DNA of 64,000 nt, from positions 28,513 through 92,512 of the forward strand of contig CAJNCI010000007.1 of the NCBI GenBank assembly GCA_905221215.1, read 5' to 3'. Origin of the DNA: a bacterium. Its GTDB lineage: Bacteria > Bacillota > Bacilli > Lactobacillales > Streptococcaceae. Shown here piece after piece: positions 44,646-52,219 of the stretch (within the stretch, counting starts at the first letter, position 1; every line of letters begins with the position of its first letter). A program made the position numbers and the translations under genes. The notes beneath the pieces are model-generated. The model ran no database searches, was not told the DNA's origin, and saw nothing but the letters and a program-made list of their open reading frames with translations.

Positions 44646-47369
44646 ATGAGACAAACAAATGTTAGAGGAACATTATCCCTACGTGGCTTTAGAAAATTAA
44701 GAACTGGTGCAATTGTTGCGACAGGTGTCATTTTGCTGGGGCTGGGCTTTTTAGCTCCAACTGTATCAGCCAGTGAACAAGATGGTGTTTGGGTAGCTAG
44801 AACAGTTGCAGAAGTAAAAGCTGATATTCAAAAAGAAGGTGATTTATTTAAGTATGTCATTAAGTGGGGAGATACATTAAGTGTTATCAGCGAAGCAAGC
44901 AATATCCCTGTAGATGTACTCCAAGAAATGAATCAAGTTTCAGGCAAGAATTTATTCTTACCGCACAATGAATTGTACTTTACCGAAGCTGAAACGGTTT
45001 CAGATACAGTCACAAAACACAAGATTGTCATCAAAGAAAGTGGTGCCAGTGGCGAAGTTCGCACTTACGAAGTTTTGCTCAAGAAAGACCAGGAAACAAA
45101 AGCTCTTACCTTTGAATTAACAGATGTCACTGAGAAAGTTGAAAAAATGGCTGTGAACTATAGCCCAGTCTATCAGCCTGTATCAGCACCAATAGTGGAA
45201 AGTGCGGAAGAATCAGGTGAAGAACTTGCCCCAGCAGCACCAGCACCGAAAGCAGACGAGCCAGCGGCACCAGCGCCAAAAGCAGAGGAACCAGCAGCAG
45301 GCACAACACCGAAAGCGGAAGAACCAGCAGCAGGCACAACGCCAAAATCGGACGAGCCAGCGGCAGGCACAACGCCGAAAGCAGAAGAACCAGCAGCAAC
45401 AACACCAAAATCGGAAGAGCCAGCGGCGCCAGGACCAAAAGCAGAAGAACCAGCGGCGCCAGGACCAAAAGCAGAAGAACCAGTAGGCACAACGCCAAAA
45501 GCAGACGAGCCAGCGGCACCATCGCCAAAAGCAGGGGAACCAGTGGTACCAGCACCAAAAGCAGAGGAACCAGCAGCAGGCACAACACCGAAAGCGGAAG
45601 ACCCAGCAGTAGGCACAACACCAAAAGCGGACGAGCCAGCGGCACCATCGCCAAAAGCAGAAGAACCAGTGGCACCAGCACCAAAAGCAGAAGAGCCAGC
45701 AGCAGGCACAACGCCAAAAGCAGAAGAGCCAGCAGCAGGCACAACACCAAAAGCAGAAGACCCAGCAGTAGGCACAACGCCAAAAGCGGAAGAACCAACA
45801 GCAGGCACAACGCCAAAAGCGGAGGAACCAGCAGGCACAACACCAAAAGTGGAAGACCCAGCAGCAGGCACAACGCCAAAAGCAGAAGAGCCAGCAGCAG
45901 GCACAACGCCAAAAGCAGAAGACCCAGCAGCAGGCACAACGCCAAAAGCGGACGAGCCAGCAGGCACAACGCCGAAAGCGGAAGAGCCAGCAGGCACAAC
46001 ACCGAAAGCGGAAGAGCCAGCAGGCACAACACCGAAAGCGGACGAGCCAGCAGCAGGCACAACACCAAAAGCGGAAGAACCAGCGACTCCAGCACCAAAA
46101 GTAGAAGAGCCAGCGGCACCAGCGCCAAAAGCGGACGAGCCAGCAGCAGGCACAACACCAAAAGTGGAAGAACCAGCAGGCACAACGCCAAAAGCGGAAG
46201 AGCCAGCTGCAACACCAAAAGAAGATACTCCGTCTGAAGAAGTAGCACCTAAAGATGAAAAACTTGAGGAAGCCAAAAAAGATGGAAAAGATGCTATTGA
46301 AAAAATTGCAGCTTCAAAACTTAGTGAAATTGAAAAAGTTAAAGATGAATCAGAAAAATCTAAGTTAGAAGCTAAATTAAAAGAATTAAAAGAAGCAGGA
46401 TTAGAAGCGATAAATAATGCTAAAGATCACGATGCAGCAGTAGATGCTACGGATGAATATCAAACTAAGATTGATGAGATTAATGTTCCAGGTGAAGAAT
46501 TACCAGCACCAAATTATAATAAAGATAATTTAACAAATGGACGTAATGAAGGTACTACTATCAATGATGGAAGTACAGCAATAGGTCATGGGTCAGGTGA
46601 AGCTACAGCAACAACTCCAGCACAACCTGCTACAACTGAAAGATCAACTTCACCAACAACTTCAGCACAGCCTTCTTCAACTTCAGAAGGGATTTCAAGT
46701 TTTAGAAATGCCCCATCAGTTCAAGCGAGAGCAAGAAGAGTGGCGCGTTCAACATCAGAACCAGATGGAACTGTAAATATTAGCTATAATTTCGCTGGGA
46801 TGCCAGATATTCATGGTTTCCTATCTGACCCAGGAGAAAATAACACTGTCACAATTCCTGCTGGAACGAGTGAAGCACAGGCAAAAGAGCTAGTAAAAGA
46901 AAAAATTGAAGCCAAGATAAAAGATCTAGCTGCTAGAGGGTATCATGTGAAAAATGACATTATTTTTGAACAAGATACTACTGTGAAAAATTATAACTAC
47001 GTCGTTACATTTACTAAGGAGACTACAGGAACTTCAGGTTTCAGAATGGCTCCAGCAGTTCAACCACGCGCTAGCAGAAATCGTAGAAGTCTAGAACAGC
47101 CAGCTCCTCAAAAGGTCAAAGTCAATGTTTTTTATAACTTTGATCAAATGAAAGATATTGCAGGTTTCCTAGGAGATATCAATGGAACACCTCTTGAAGT
47201 CGCGGAAGGTTCAACAAATGAACAGGTGAAAGAAGCGGTTAAGAGCCAAGTTGATGCTAAGAAAGAAGAGTTGCGCAAACGTGGCTATTCTTTCAAAGAA
47301 GACTATGTATATCAAGCTAATGGGAAAGATTATAATTACGTTGTAACATTTTCAAAAGCAGCTAAATAA
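44646..47369 (+). CDS. Secreted LysM protein with long Pro/Ala/Glu repeat tract and tandem C-terminal domains
   Basis: 907 residues. The signal peptide has hydrophobic residues 22-37 and a likely cut after VSA. A LysM domain (about 56-110; YVIKWGDTLSVISEASNIPVDVLQEMN) should hold it on peptidoglycan. A stretch of about 330 residues repeats units such as PKAEEPAAGTT, PKADEPAG and PKAEEPAAP, a wall-spanning stalk. A helical DUF1542-like block (EEAKKDGKDAIEKIAASKLSEIEKVK) follows. Two homologous C-terminal domains of about 80 residues (near 710-790 and 825-905) share YNF..M.DI.GFL and KNYNYVVTF. There is no LPXTG. Encoded between the two halves of pep27, with its own leader and terminator. The repeat tract is far more GC-rich than its surroundings. 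Confidence 0.85.
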   Translation: MRQTNVRGTLSLRGFRKLRTGAIVATGVILLGLGFLAPTVSASEQDGVWVARTVAEVKADIQKEGDLFKYVIKWGDTLSVISEASNIPVDVLQEMNQVSGKNLFLPHNELYFTEAETVSDTVTKHKIVIKESGASGEVRTYEVLLKKDQETKALTFELTDVTEKVEKMAVNYSPVYQPVSAPIVESAEESGEELAPAAPAPKADEPAAPAPKAEEPAAGTTPKAEEPAAGTTPKSDEPAAGTTPKAEEPAATTPKSEEPAAPGPKAEEPAAPGPKAEEPVGTTPKADEPAAPSPKAGEPVVPAPKAEEPAAGTTPKAEDPAVGTTPKADEPAAPSPKAEEPVAPAPKAEEPAAGTTPKAEEPAAGTTPKAEDPAVGTTPKAEEPTAGTTPKAEEPAGTTPKVEDPAAGTTPKAEEPAAGTTPKAEDPAAGTTPKADEPAGTTPKAEEPAGTTPKAEEPAGTTPKADEPAAGTTPKAEEPATPAPKVEEPAAPAPKADEPAAGTTPKVEEPAGTTPKAEEPAATPKEDTPSEEVAPKDEKLEEAKKDGKDAIEKIAASKLSEIEKVKDESEKSKLEAKLKELKEAGLEAINNAKDHDAAVDATDEYQTKIDEINVPGEELPAPNYNKDNLTNGRNEGTTINDGSTAIGHGSGEATATTPAQPATTERSTSPTTSAQPSSTSEGISSFRNAPSVQARARRVARSTSEPDGTVNISYNFAGMPDIHGFLSDPGENNTVTIPAGTSEAQAKELVKEKIEAKIKDLAARGYHVKNDIIFEQDTTVKNYNYVVTFTKETTGTSGFRMAPAVQPRASRNRRSLEQPAPQKVKVNVFYNFDQMKDIAGFLGDINGTPLEVAEGSTNEQVKEAVKSQVDAKKEELRKRGYSFKEDYVYQANGKDYNYVVTFSKAAK
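45230..46220 (+). repeat. In-frame tandem repeats of the PKAEEPAAGTT type
   Basis: About 990 bp of degenerate and locally identical 18-36-bp units based on CCAAAAGCGGAAGAGCCAGC. Repeats of this kind change number by slippage or recombination, so stalk length should vary between strains. Confidence 0.9.
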
Positions 47370-47381
47370 CTTCTATTCCAT

Positions 47382-47427
47382 AGAGAGCCAAATGTGAGCA
47401 GAGAGAGCGATAGGCTCTCTTTGTTTT
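47382..47427 (+). terminator. Terminator after the LysM-protein gene
   Basis: AGAGAGCC / GGCTCTCT stem over a longer loop, followed by TTGTTTT. The 3' pep27 remnant starts within this tail. Confidence 0.7.
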
Positions 47428-47482
47428 ATCTAGTGGTCAGTTGCTTACAGACAAAAGGCCAGTAAGAGGCTATAATAAAAAT
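47423..47482 (+). pseudogene. 3' remnant of pep27
   Basis: Reads VLSSGQLLTDKRPVRGYN, matching residues 8-25 of Pep27 at 15 of 18 positions as remembered (changes A to T, A to V, D to G). It has no start codon. Compared with the pneumococcal end (YNRK then stop), one A is missing, so the frame runs on past the old stop. It sits directly upstream of vncR, as pep27 does in pneumococcus. Confidence 0.75.
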
Positions 47483-47530
47483 AGAGTAGGTATTTATTCT
47501 AAGAAAAAAAAAATAGAGAGCAGTTAAAGT

Positions 47531-48187
47531 ATGAAAATTTTAATTGTAGAAGATGAAGAAATGATCCGTGAGGGGATCAGTGACTATTTGACGGATTGTG
47601 GCTATGAAACCATTGAGGCGGCGGACGGTCAAGAAGCCTTAGAGCAATTTTCTAGCTATGAGGTAGCTTTGGTTTTACTGGATATCCAAATGCCCAAGCT
47701 CAATGGTCTAGAAGTCCTAGCTGAGATTCGTAAAACCAGTCAGGTTCCTGTTTTGATGTTGACTGCCTTTCAGGATGAGGAATACAAGATGAGTGCCTTT
47801 GCTTCGCTCGCAGATGGCTATCTGGAAAAACCTTTTTCTCTGTCCCTCTTAAAAGTGAGGGTAGACGCGATTTTCAAGCGCTACTACGATACGGGACGAG
47901 TCTTCTCTTATAAGGATGCTAAGGTGGATTTTGAGAGCTACAGTGCAAGCCTCGCGGGTCAAGAAGTGGCCATTAATGCCAAAGAGTTGGAAATTCTGGA
48001 CTATCTGGTGAAAAATGAAGGCCGGGCCTTGACTCGTTCTCAGATTATCGATGCGGTCTGGAAGGCGACAGATGAGATTCCCTTTGACCGTGTCATTGAT
48101 GTCTATATCAAGGAATTGCGGAAAAAGTTAGAGTTGGACTGCATCCTCACTGTGCGCAATGTTGGTTATAAATTGGAGCGAAAATGA
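47531..48187 (+). CDS. vncR: Response regulator VncR
   Basis: OmpR/PhoB-type regulator, 218 residues. The receiver domain has acidic pocket EDEE at residues 7-10, phospho-acceptor Asp in LLDIQMPKLNG (about residue 54) and Lys in EKPFSLS. The C-terminal winged helix has ALTRSQIIDAVWKATDEIPFDRVIDVYIKELRKKL. It overlaps vncS by 4 bases. A TATAAT at 47471-47476 inside the pep27 remnant may drive it. Direct repeats before vex1 are a possible target. Confidence 0.95.
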   Translation: MKILIVEDEEMIREGISDYLTDCGYETIEAADGQEALEQFSSYEVALVLLDIQMPKLNGLEVLAEIRKTSQVPVLMLTAFQDEEYKMSAFASLADGYLEKPFSLSLLKVRVDAIFKRYYDTGRVFSYKDAKVDFESYSASLAGQEVAINAKELEILDYLVKNEGRALTRSQIIDAVWKATDEIPFDRVIDVYIKELRKKLELDCILTVRNVGYKLERK

Positions 48188-49512
48188 AACGAACAGGTTT
48201 ATTTACAAAGATATTTATCTACACCTTCTCGATTTTTAGTATTCTGGTCGTCTGTCTCCATTTAGCCATTTATTTTCTCTTTCCCTCGACTTATCTGAGC
48301 CACCGTCAGGAAACCATTGGCCAGAAAGCGACAGCTATTGCCCGGTCACTAGAAGGAAAGGATAGACAGAGTATAGAGCAAGTCTTAGACCTGTATTCCC
48401 AGACCAGTGAGATCAAGGGAGCAGTCAAGGGAGAGATGACTGAGGACAAGTTGGAGGTCAAGGAAAGTCTTCCTCTGGACACAGACCGCCAGACTACCTC
48501 CCTCTTTATCGAAGAGCGTGAGGTGAAAACGCAAGACGGTGGCACCATGACTCTCCAGTTTCTGGTTTCCATGGACTTGCAAAAGGAAGCAGAGCAGATC
48601 AGTCTTCAATTTCTTCCCTATACCTTGCTGGCCTCCTTTTTAATTTCCCTCTTGGTGGCCTACATCTATGCTCGGACCATTGTTGCCCCGATTTTGGAAA
48701 TCAAGCGGGTGACCCGTCGGATGATGGATCTGGATGCTCAAGTGCGATTGCACGTGGATTCTAAGGATGAGATTGGGGATCTCAAGGAACAAATCAATAG
48801 CCTTTACCAGCACCTTTTAACTGTCATTGCGGACTTGCATGAAAAGAATGAAGCCATTCTCCAGCTTGAGAAAATGAAGGTCGAATTCCTACGAGGGGCT
48901 TCTCATGAACTGAAAACACCACTGGCTAGTTTGAAAATCCTAATCGAAAATATGAAAGAGAATATCGGCCGCTATAAAGATAGAGACCACTATCTAGGAG
49001 TAGCCTTGGGGATTGTGGATGAGCTCAATCACCATGTTCTCCAGATACTTTCTCTCTCTTCTGTGCAGGAATTGCGAGATGATAGGGAACAAATTGACTT
49101 ATACCAGATGACGCAAAGTTTGGTTAAGGATTATGCTTTACTAGCCAGGGAGAGAGAACTCCGGATTGACAATAGTTTGAACAATCAGCAGGCTTATCTA
49201 AATCCATCTGTCATGAAATTGATCCTATCTAATCTCATTAGCAATGCTATCAAGCACTCTGTTCCAGGTGGCTTGGTTCGCATTGGCGAAAGAGAAGGGG
49301 AACTTTTTATCGAGAATAGCTGTAGTCCTGAAGAACAAGAAAAACTGGCCCAGTCTTTTTCTGATAATGCTAGTCGCAAGGCTAAGGGGTCGGGGATGGG
49401 GCTCTTTGTTGTTAAAAGTTTATTAGAACATGAAAAATTACCTTACCGGTTCGAAATGCAAGAGAATCGCTTAACCTTCTTCATAGCTTTTCCAAAAGTT
49501 GCCCAAGACTAG
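48184..49512 (+). CDS. vncS: Sensor histidine kinase VncS
   Basis: Membrane sensor partnering VncR. It has 442 residues: membrane segments near 10-32 and 145-165 enclose an extracellular domain of about 110 residues. A HAMP-like region comes next (RTIVAPILEIKRVTRRMMDLDAQV), then the dimerisation/phospho-acceptor helix with His in GASHELKTPLASL (about residue 243). The ATPase domain has NLISNAIKHS and GSGMGLFVVKSLL. It is intact even though its proposed signal peptide gene is split, so it may respond to something else here. Confidence 0.95.
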   Translation: MKRTGLFTKIFIYTFSIFSILVVCLHLAIYFLFPSTYLSHRQETIGQKATAIARSLEGKDRQSIEQVLDLYSQTSEIKGAVKGEMTEDKLEVKESLPLDTDRQTTSLFIEEREVKTQDGGTMTLQFLVSMDLQKEAEQISLQFLPYTLLASFLISLLVAYIYARTIVAPILEIKRVTRRMMDLDAQVRLHVDSKDEIGDLKEQINSLYQHLLTVIADLHEKNEAILQLEKMKVEFLRGASHELKTPLASLKILIENMKENIGRYKDRDHYLGVALGIVDELNHHVLQILSLSSVQELRDDREQIDLYQMTQSLVKDYALLARERELRIDNSLNNQQAYLNPSVMKLILSNLISNAIKHSVPGGLVRIGEREGELFIENSCSPEEQEKLAQSFSDNASRKAKGSGMGLFVVKSLLEHEKLPYRFEMQENRLTFFIAFPKVAQD

Positions 49513-49582
49513 GAAGAGAAAGGGTTTACATAGATGAAGCTAGAAGAAATTCAATCGAAACTGCGGGAAAAACTAGATTTTT

Positions 49583-49602
49583 TTGTCAAAAAGTGATAAA
49601 AT
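49583..49602 (+). promoter_or_regulatory. Extended -10 promoter of fba
   Basis: TGATAAAAT ends at 49602, about 50 bases before ATG 49653. An AGGAGGCCT ribosome-binding site follows. Confidence 0.55.
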
Positions 49603-49652
49603 GAACAATGTAAATGGGATGACCCATAAAAATATACAGGAGGCCTGATAAA

Positions 49653-50534
49653 ATGGCAATCGTTTCAGCAGAAAAATTTGTCCAAGCAGCTCGTGACAAC
49701 GGTTATGCAGTTGGTGGATTTAACACAAACAACCTTGAGTGGACTCAAGCTATCTTGCGCGCAGCAGAAGCTAAAAAAGCTCCAGTTTTGATCCAAACTT
49801 CAATGGGTGCTGCTAAATACATGGGTGGTTACAAAGTTGCTCGCAACTTGATCGCTAACCTTGTTGAATCAATGGGTATCACTGTACCAGTAGCTATCCA
49901 CCTTGACCACGGTCACTACGAAGATGCACTTGAGTGTATCCGAGTTGGTTATACTTCAGTTATGTTTGATGGTTCACACCTTCCAGTTGAAGAAAACCTT
50001 GACAAAGCTCGTAAAGTTGTAGAATTTGCTCATGCAAATGGTGTATCAGTAGAAGCTGAAGTTGGTACTATCGGTGGTGAAGAAGACGGCATCATCGGTG
50101 ATGGTGAATTGGCTCCAATCGAAGACGCTAAAGCAATGGTTGAAACTGGTATCGACTTCTTGGCAGCTGGTATCGGTAACATCCACGGTCCTTACCCAGA
50201 AAACTGGAAAGGTCTTCACCTTGATCACTTGCAAAAATTGACTGAAGCTGTTCCAGGATTCCCAATCGTATTGCACGGTGGTTCAGGTATTCCTGATGAG
50301 CAAATCCAAGCAGCTATCAAACTTGGTGTTGCTAAAGTTAACGTTAACACAGAATGCCAAATCGCATTCGCTAACGCAACTCGTAAATTTGCTCGTGATT
50401 ACGAAGCAAACGAAGCAGAATACGACAAGAAAAAACTCTTCGACCCACGTAAATTCTTGGCTGACGGTGTAAAAGCTATCCAAGCATCAGTTGAAGAACG
50501 TATCGACGTATTCGGTTCAGAAGGTAAAGCTTAA
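49653..50534 (+). CDS. fba: Class II fructose-bisphosphate aldolase
   Basis: Splits fructose 1,6-bisphosphate in glycolysis; zinc dependent. It has 293 residues. The zinc-site motif is VAIHLDHGHYEDALECI near residue 80, followed by GTIGGEEDGIIG, IGNIHGPYP and VLHGGSGIPDEQIQ. Codon use is strongly biased to preferred codons (AAC, GTT, GCT), as expected for a very highly expressed gene and unlike its neighbours. AGGAGG precedes the ATG. Its 3' end and terminator are duplicated 1.3 kb downstream. Confidence 0.98.
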   Translation: MAIVSAEKFVQAARDNGYAVGGFNTNNLEWTQAILRAAEAKKAPVLIQTSMGAAKYMGGYKVARNLIANLVESMGITVPVAIHLDHGHYEDALECIRVGYTSVMFDGSHLPVEENLDKARKVVEFAHANGVSVEAEVGTIGGEEDGIIGDGELAPIEDAKAMVETGIDFLAAGIGNIHGPYPENWKGLHLDHLQKLTEAVPGFPIVLHGGSGIPDEQIQAAIKLGVAKVNVNTECQIAFANATRKFARDYEANEAEYDKKKLFDPRKFLADGVKAIQASVEERIDVFGSEGKA

Positions 50535-50582
50535 TCTAGCTGAACTATACAAATCAGAAACCTGCCCATTGGGTGGGTTTTT
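50525..50582 (+). repeat. Direct repeat: fba 3' end plus terminator, original copy
   Basis: 58 bp from the last codons of fba through its terminator. A copy with about four mismatches lies at 51819-51876. The pair bounds the BOX-relBE-RUP segment. Confidence 0.85.
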
Positions 50583-50583
50583 G
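50558..50583 (+). terminator. fba terminator
   Basis: AAACCTGCCC / GGGTGGGTTT hairpin with ATT loop and T-run; contains two G-T pairs. Confidence 0.88.
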
Positions 50584-50716
50584 TTTACAAATAGGGGTTA
50601 GGATTACGAGAGCGTTTCACGGTCAATAGTTTTCTGTGTTACTGCTTTTTTATCGGATAGGCTAATCTAATCTTTCAACAGTGTAATAGTGGTATTTTGT
50701 TTTCAGAAAACATTTA

Positions 50717-50907
50717 TACTCTTCGAAAAACTCTTCAAACCTCAACGTCGCCTTGTAGTATATATGTGACTGACTTCGTCAGTTTCATCTGCAACCTCCA
50801 AACAGTGTTTTGAGCTGACTTCGTCAGTTCTATCTACAACCTCAAAGCAGTGCTTTGAGCAACCTGCGGCTAGTTTCCTAGTTTGCTCTTTGATTTTCAT
50901 TGAGTAT
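50717..50907 (+). repeat. BOX element (A-B-B-C)
   Basis: boxA, two boxB units (each with GACTTCGTCAGTT and a CAGTG.TTTGAGC end), and boxC ending at 50907. Confidence 0.9.
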
Positions 50908-50970
50908 TAATTGACAAGTAATGCAAATTGCTGTACAATTACAGTACAAATCGTAAGTGAGGTGATAAGA

Positions 50971-51276
50971 ATGGGAAAAACAGCTACAATTAGTGTTCGA
51001 GTTGATGAATTAGATAAACAATCAGCTGAACAGGTTTTGAAGCAGCTTGGGATGCCGATATCAACATTAGTTACACTATTATTGAAACAAGTGTCATTAA
51101 CGAAGAAAATCCCTTTTGAAATTGCATTGCCAGATGTACCTTCATCAGTGAATGTAGAGGAAATGACAGCTGAACGATTTGGACAAATGATGGTTGAAGC
51201 TTATCATGAAGCAGAAAACGGTCATGTTCGATCTGTCAATGAGTTCTTTAAAGAATTTAAGGAACGGAACCTATGA
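50971..51276 (+). CDS. relB: RelB/DinJ-family antitoxin
   Basis: 101 residues. The N-terminal ribbon-helix-helix DNA-binding part is GKTATISVRVDELDKQSAEQVLKQLGMPISTLVTLLLKQV, with the typical IPFEIALPD stretch. The C-terminal toxin-binding tail follows. I chose ATG 50971 because GAGGTG lies 6 bases upstream; the longer ORF from 50911 has no ribosome-binding site. It overlaps the toxin gene by 4 bases (ATGA). It should bind the relE toxin and repress the operon, but the toxin gene is interrupted. Confidence 0.88.
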   Translation: MGKTATISVRVDELDKQSAEQVLKQLGMPISTLVTLLLKQVSLTKKIPFEIALPDVPSSVNVEEMTAERFGQMMVEAYHEAENGHVRSVNEFFKEFKERNL

Positions 51277-51605
51277 CTAAAATAACTATTAATATTTTAA
51301 AAAGAGCTGAAGGAGATATGGAAGCCATTTATCATTATATCGCAGATGAGCTTCAATCGCCGGAAACTGCTATGAGTCACTTTGAAGCCATTGCAGAAGG
51401 GATTAAAACCTTAGAAATATTTCCTGAATGATGTGCTATTGTAGAGGAATTGCTCAGTTTAGATATTAAAGTTAGACGACTACTAGTAAAAAATTATTCA
51501 GTGTTTTATCGTTTTGATAAGGATACAGTTACCATCTTGAGAGTGTTACATCAATCAAGTAGTTTGGACAGATTACTGTTTGAAATCGGGAACAAATCCG
51601 ATTGA
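51273..51605 (+). pseudogene. relE: RelE/ParE-family toxin, interrupted by TGA
   Basis: The frame begins MTKITINILKRAEGDMEAIYHYIAD and would run 110 codons to TGA 51603-51605, a normal length. An in-frame TGA at 51429-51431 follows ...TLEIFPE (codon 53). The rest is intact, with VRRLLVKNYSVFYRFDKDTVTILRVLH typical of the catalytic C-terminal half. A single C-to-T change from CGA (Arg) explains the stop. The toxin is probably dead. Confidence 0.85.
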
Positions 51606-51651
51606 CATATACGTATTTAGTCAGATTATATTCTATTTCATGGAACTTATA

Positions 51652-51758
51652 TATAGTAGATTGAATCTAAAATAGTACACTGCGACTGCTAAAAATATTT
51701 CCAGAAATTGGATTGATTTTCCTAATCGATTTGTTCATACCTTATTCAATCTACTATA
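51652..51758. repeat. RUP element (107 bp)
   Basis: TATAGTAGATTGAAT and ATTCAATCTACTATA form perfect 15-bp terminal inverted repeats exactly 107 bp apart end to end, the described RUP length. RUPs are thought to be moved by an IS630-Spn1-type transposase. Confidence 0.92.
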
Positions 51759-51818
51759 AAATCATAATTAAAGCTTTTTAAGAAACATGGAAAAAACTGT
51801 TCATTATGCTCCAGATGC

Positions 51819-51876
51819 TAAAGCTTAATCTAGCTGAACAATACAAAATAGAAATCTGCCCATTGGGTGGGTTTTT
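51819..51876 (+). repeat. Direct repeat: duplicated fba 3' end plus terminator
   Basis: Copy of 50525-50582 with no fba reading frame in front of it; marks the right edge of the relBE segment. Confidence 0.85.
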
Positions 51877-51916
51877 TAGTGTTTTAAGGAGACTATTAAA
51901 CCAGAATTTTGGACTA

Positions 51917-52022
51917 ATACTCTTCGAAAATCAAATTCAAACCACGTCAGCTTCGCCTTGCCGTACTCAAGTACTGCCTACGGCTAGCTTCCTAGTTTGC
52001 TCTTTGATTTTCATTGAGTATA
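51917..52022 (+). repeat. BOX element (A-C)
   Basis: boxA ATACTCTTCGAAAATC through boxC TTTTCATTGAGTATA, no boxB. Confidence 0.9.
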
Positions 52023-52075
52023 AAAATACCATTTTAAGAGAGAAATCTCTAATTTTATAATCTGCAGGCAAACGC

Positions 52076-52104
52076 TTGCATTCCATTTTTTATTGGACTA
52101 TAAT
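52076..52104 (+). promoter_or_regulatory. Promoter of the ABC exporter operon
   Basis: TTGCAT (52076-52081), 17-base spacer, TATAAT (52099-52104); the leader is about 110 bases long. Confidence 0.75.
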
Positions 52105-52219
52105 AGGTTGGTATAAAGCCTTTTGTAATAATAAAATGTAGAAGGTGTAGAAAGTAAGGATTTAGAATATTTGTAGTCAAAAATACAATGTTGCTATTCC
52201 TTGCTATAGGGAGAGATTT

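Noticed and set aside
45230..46220. CRISPR-like array of short repeats
   Set aside because: The units are in-frame coding repeats of irregular length with no unique spacers, no leader and no cas genes nearby.
45127..46276. Two long minus-strand ORFs (373 and 367 codons) opposite the LysM-protein repeat tract
   Set aside because: They are shadows of the repetitive GC-rich coding sequence; they consist of low-complexity Leu or Gly/Ser/Ala repeats, lack ribosome-binding sites, and mirror the sense codon periodicity.
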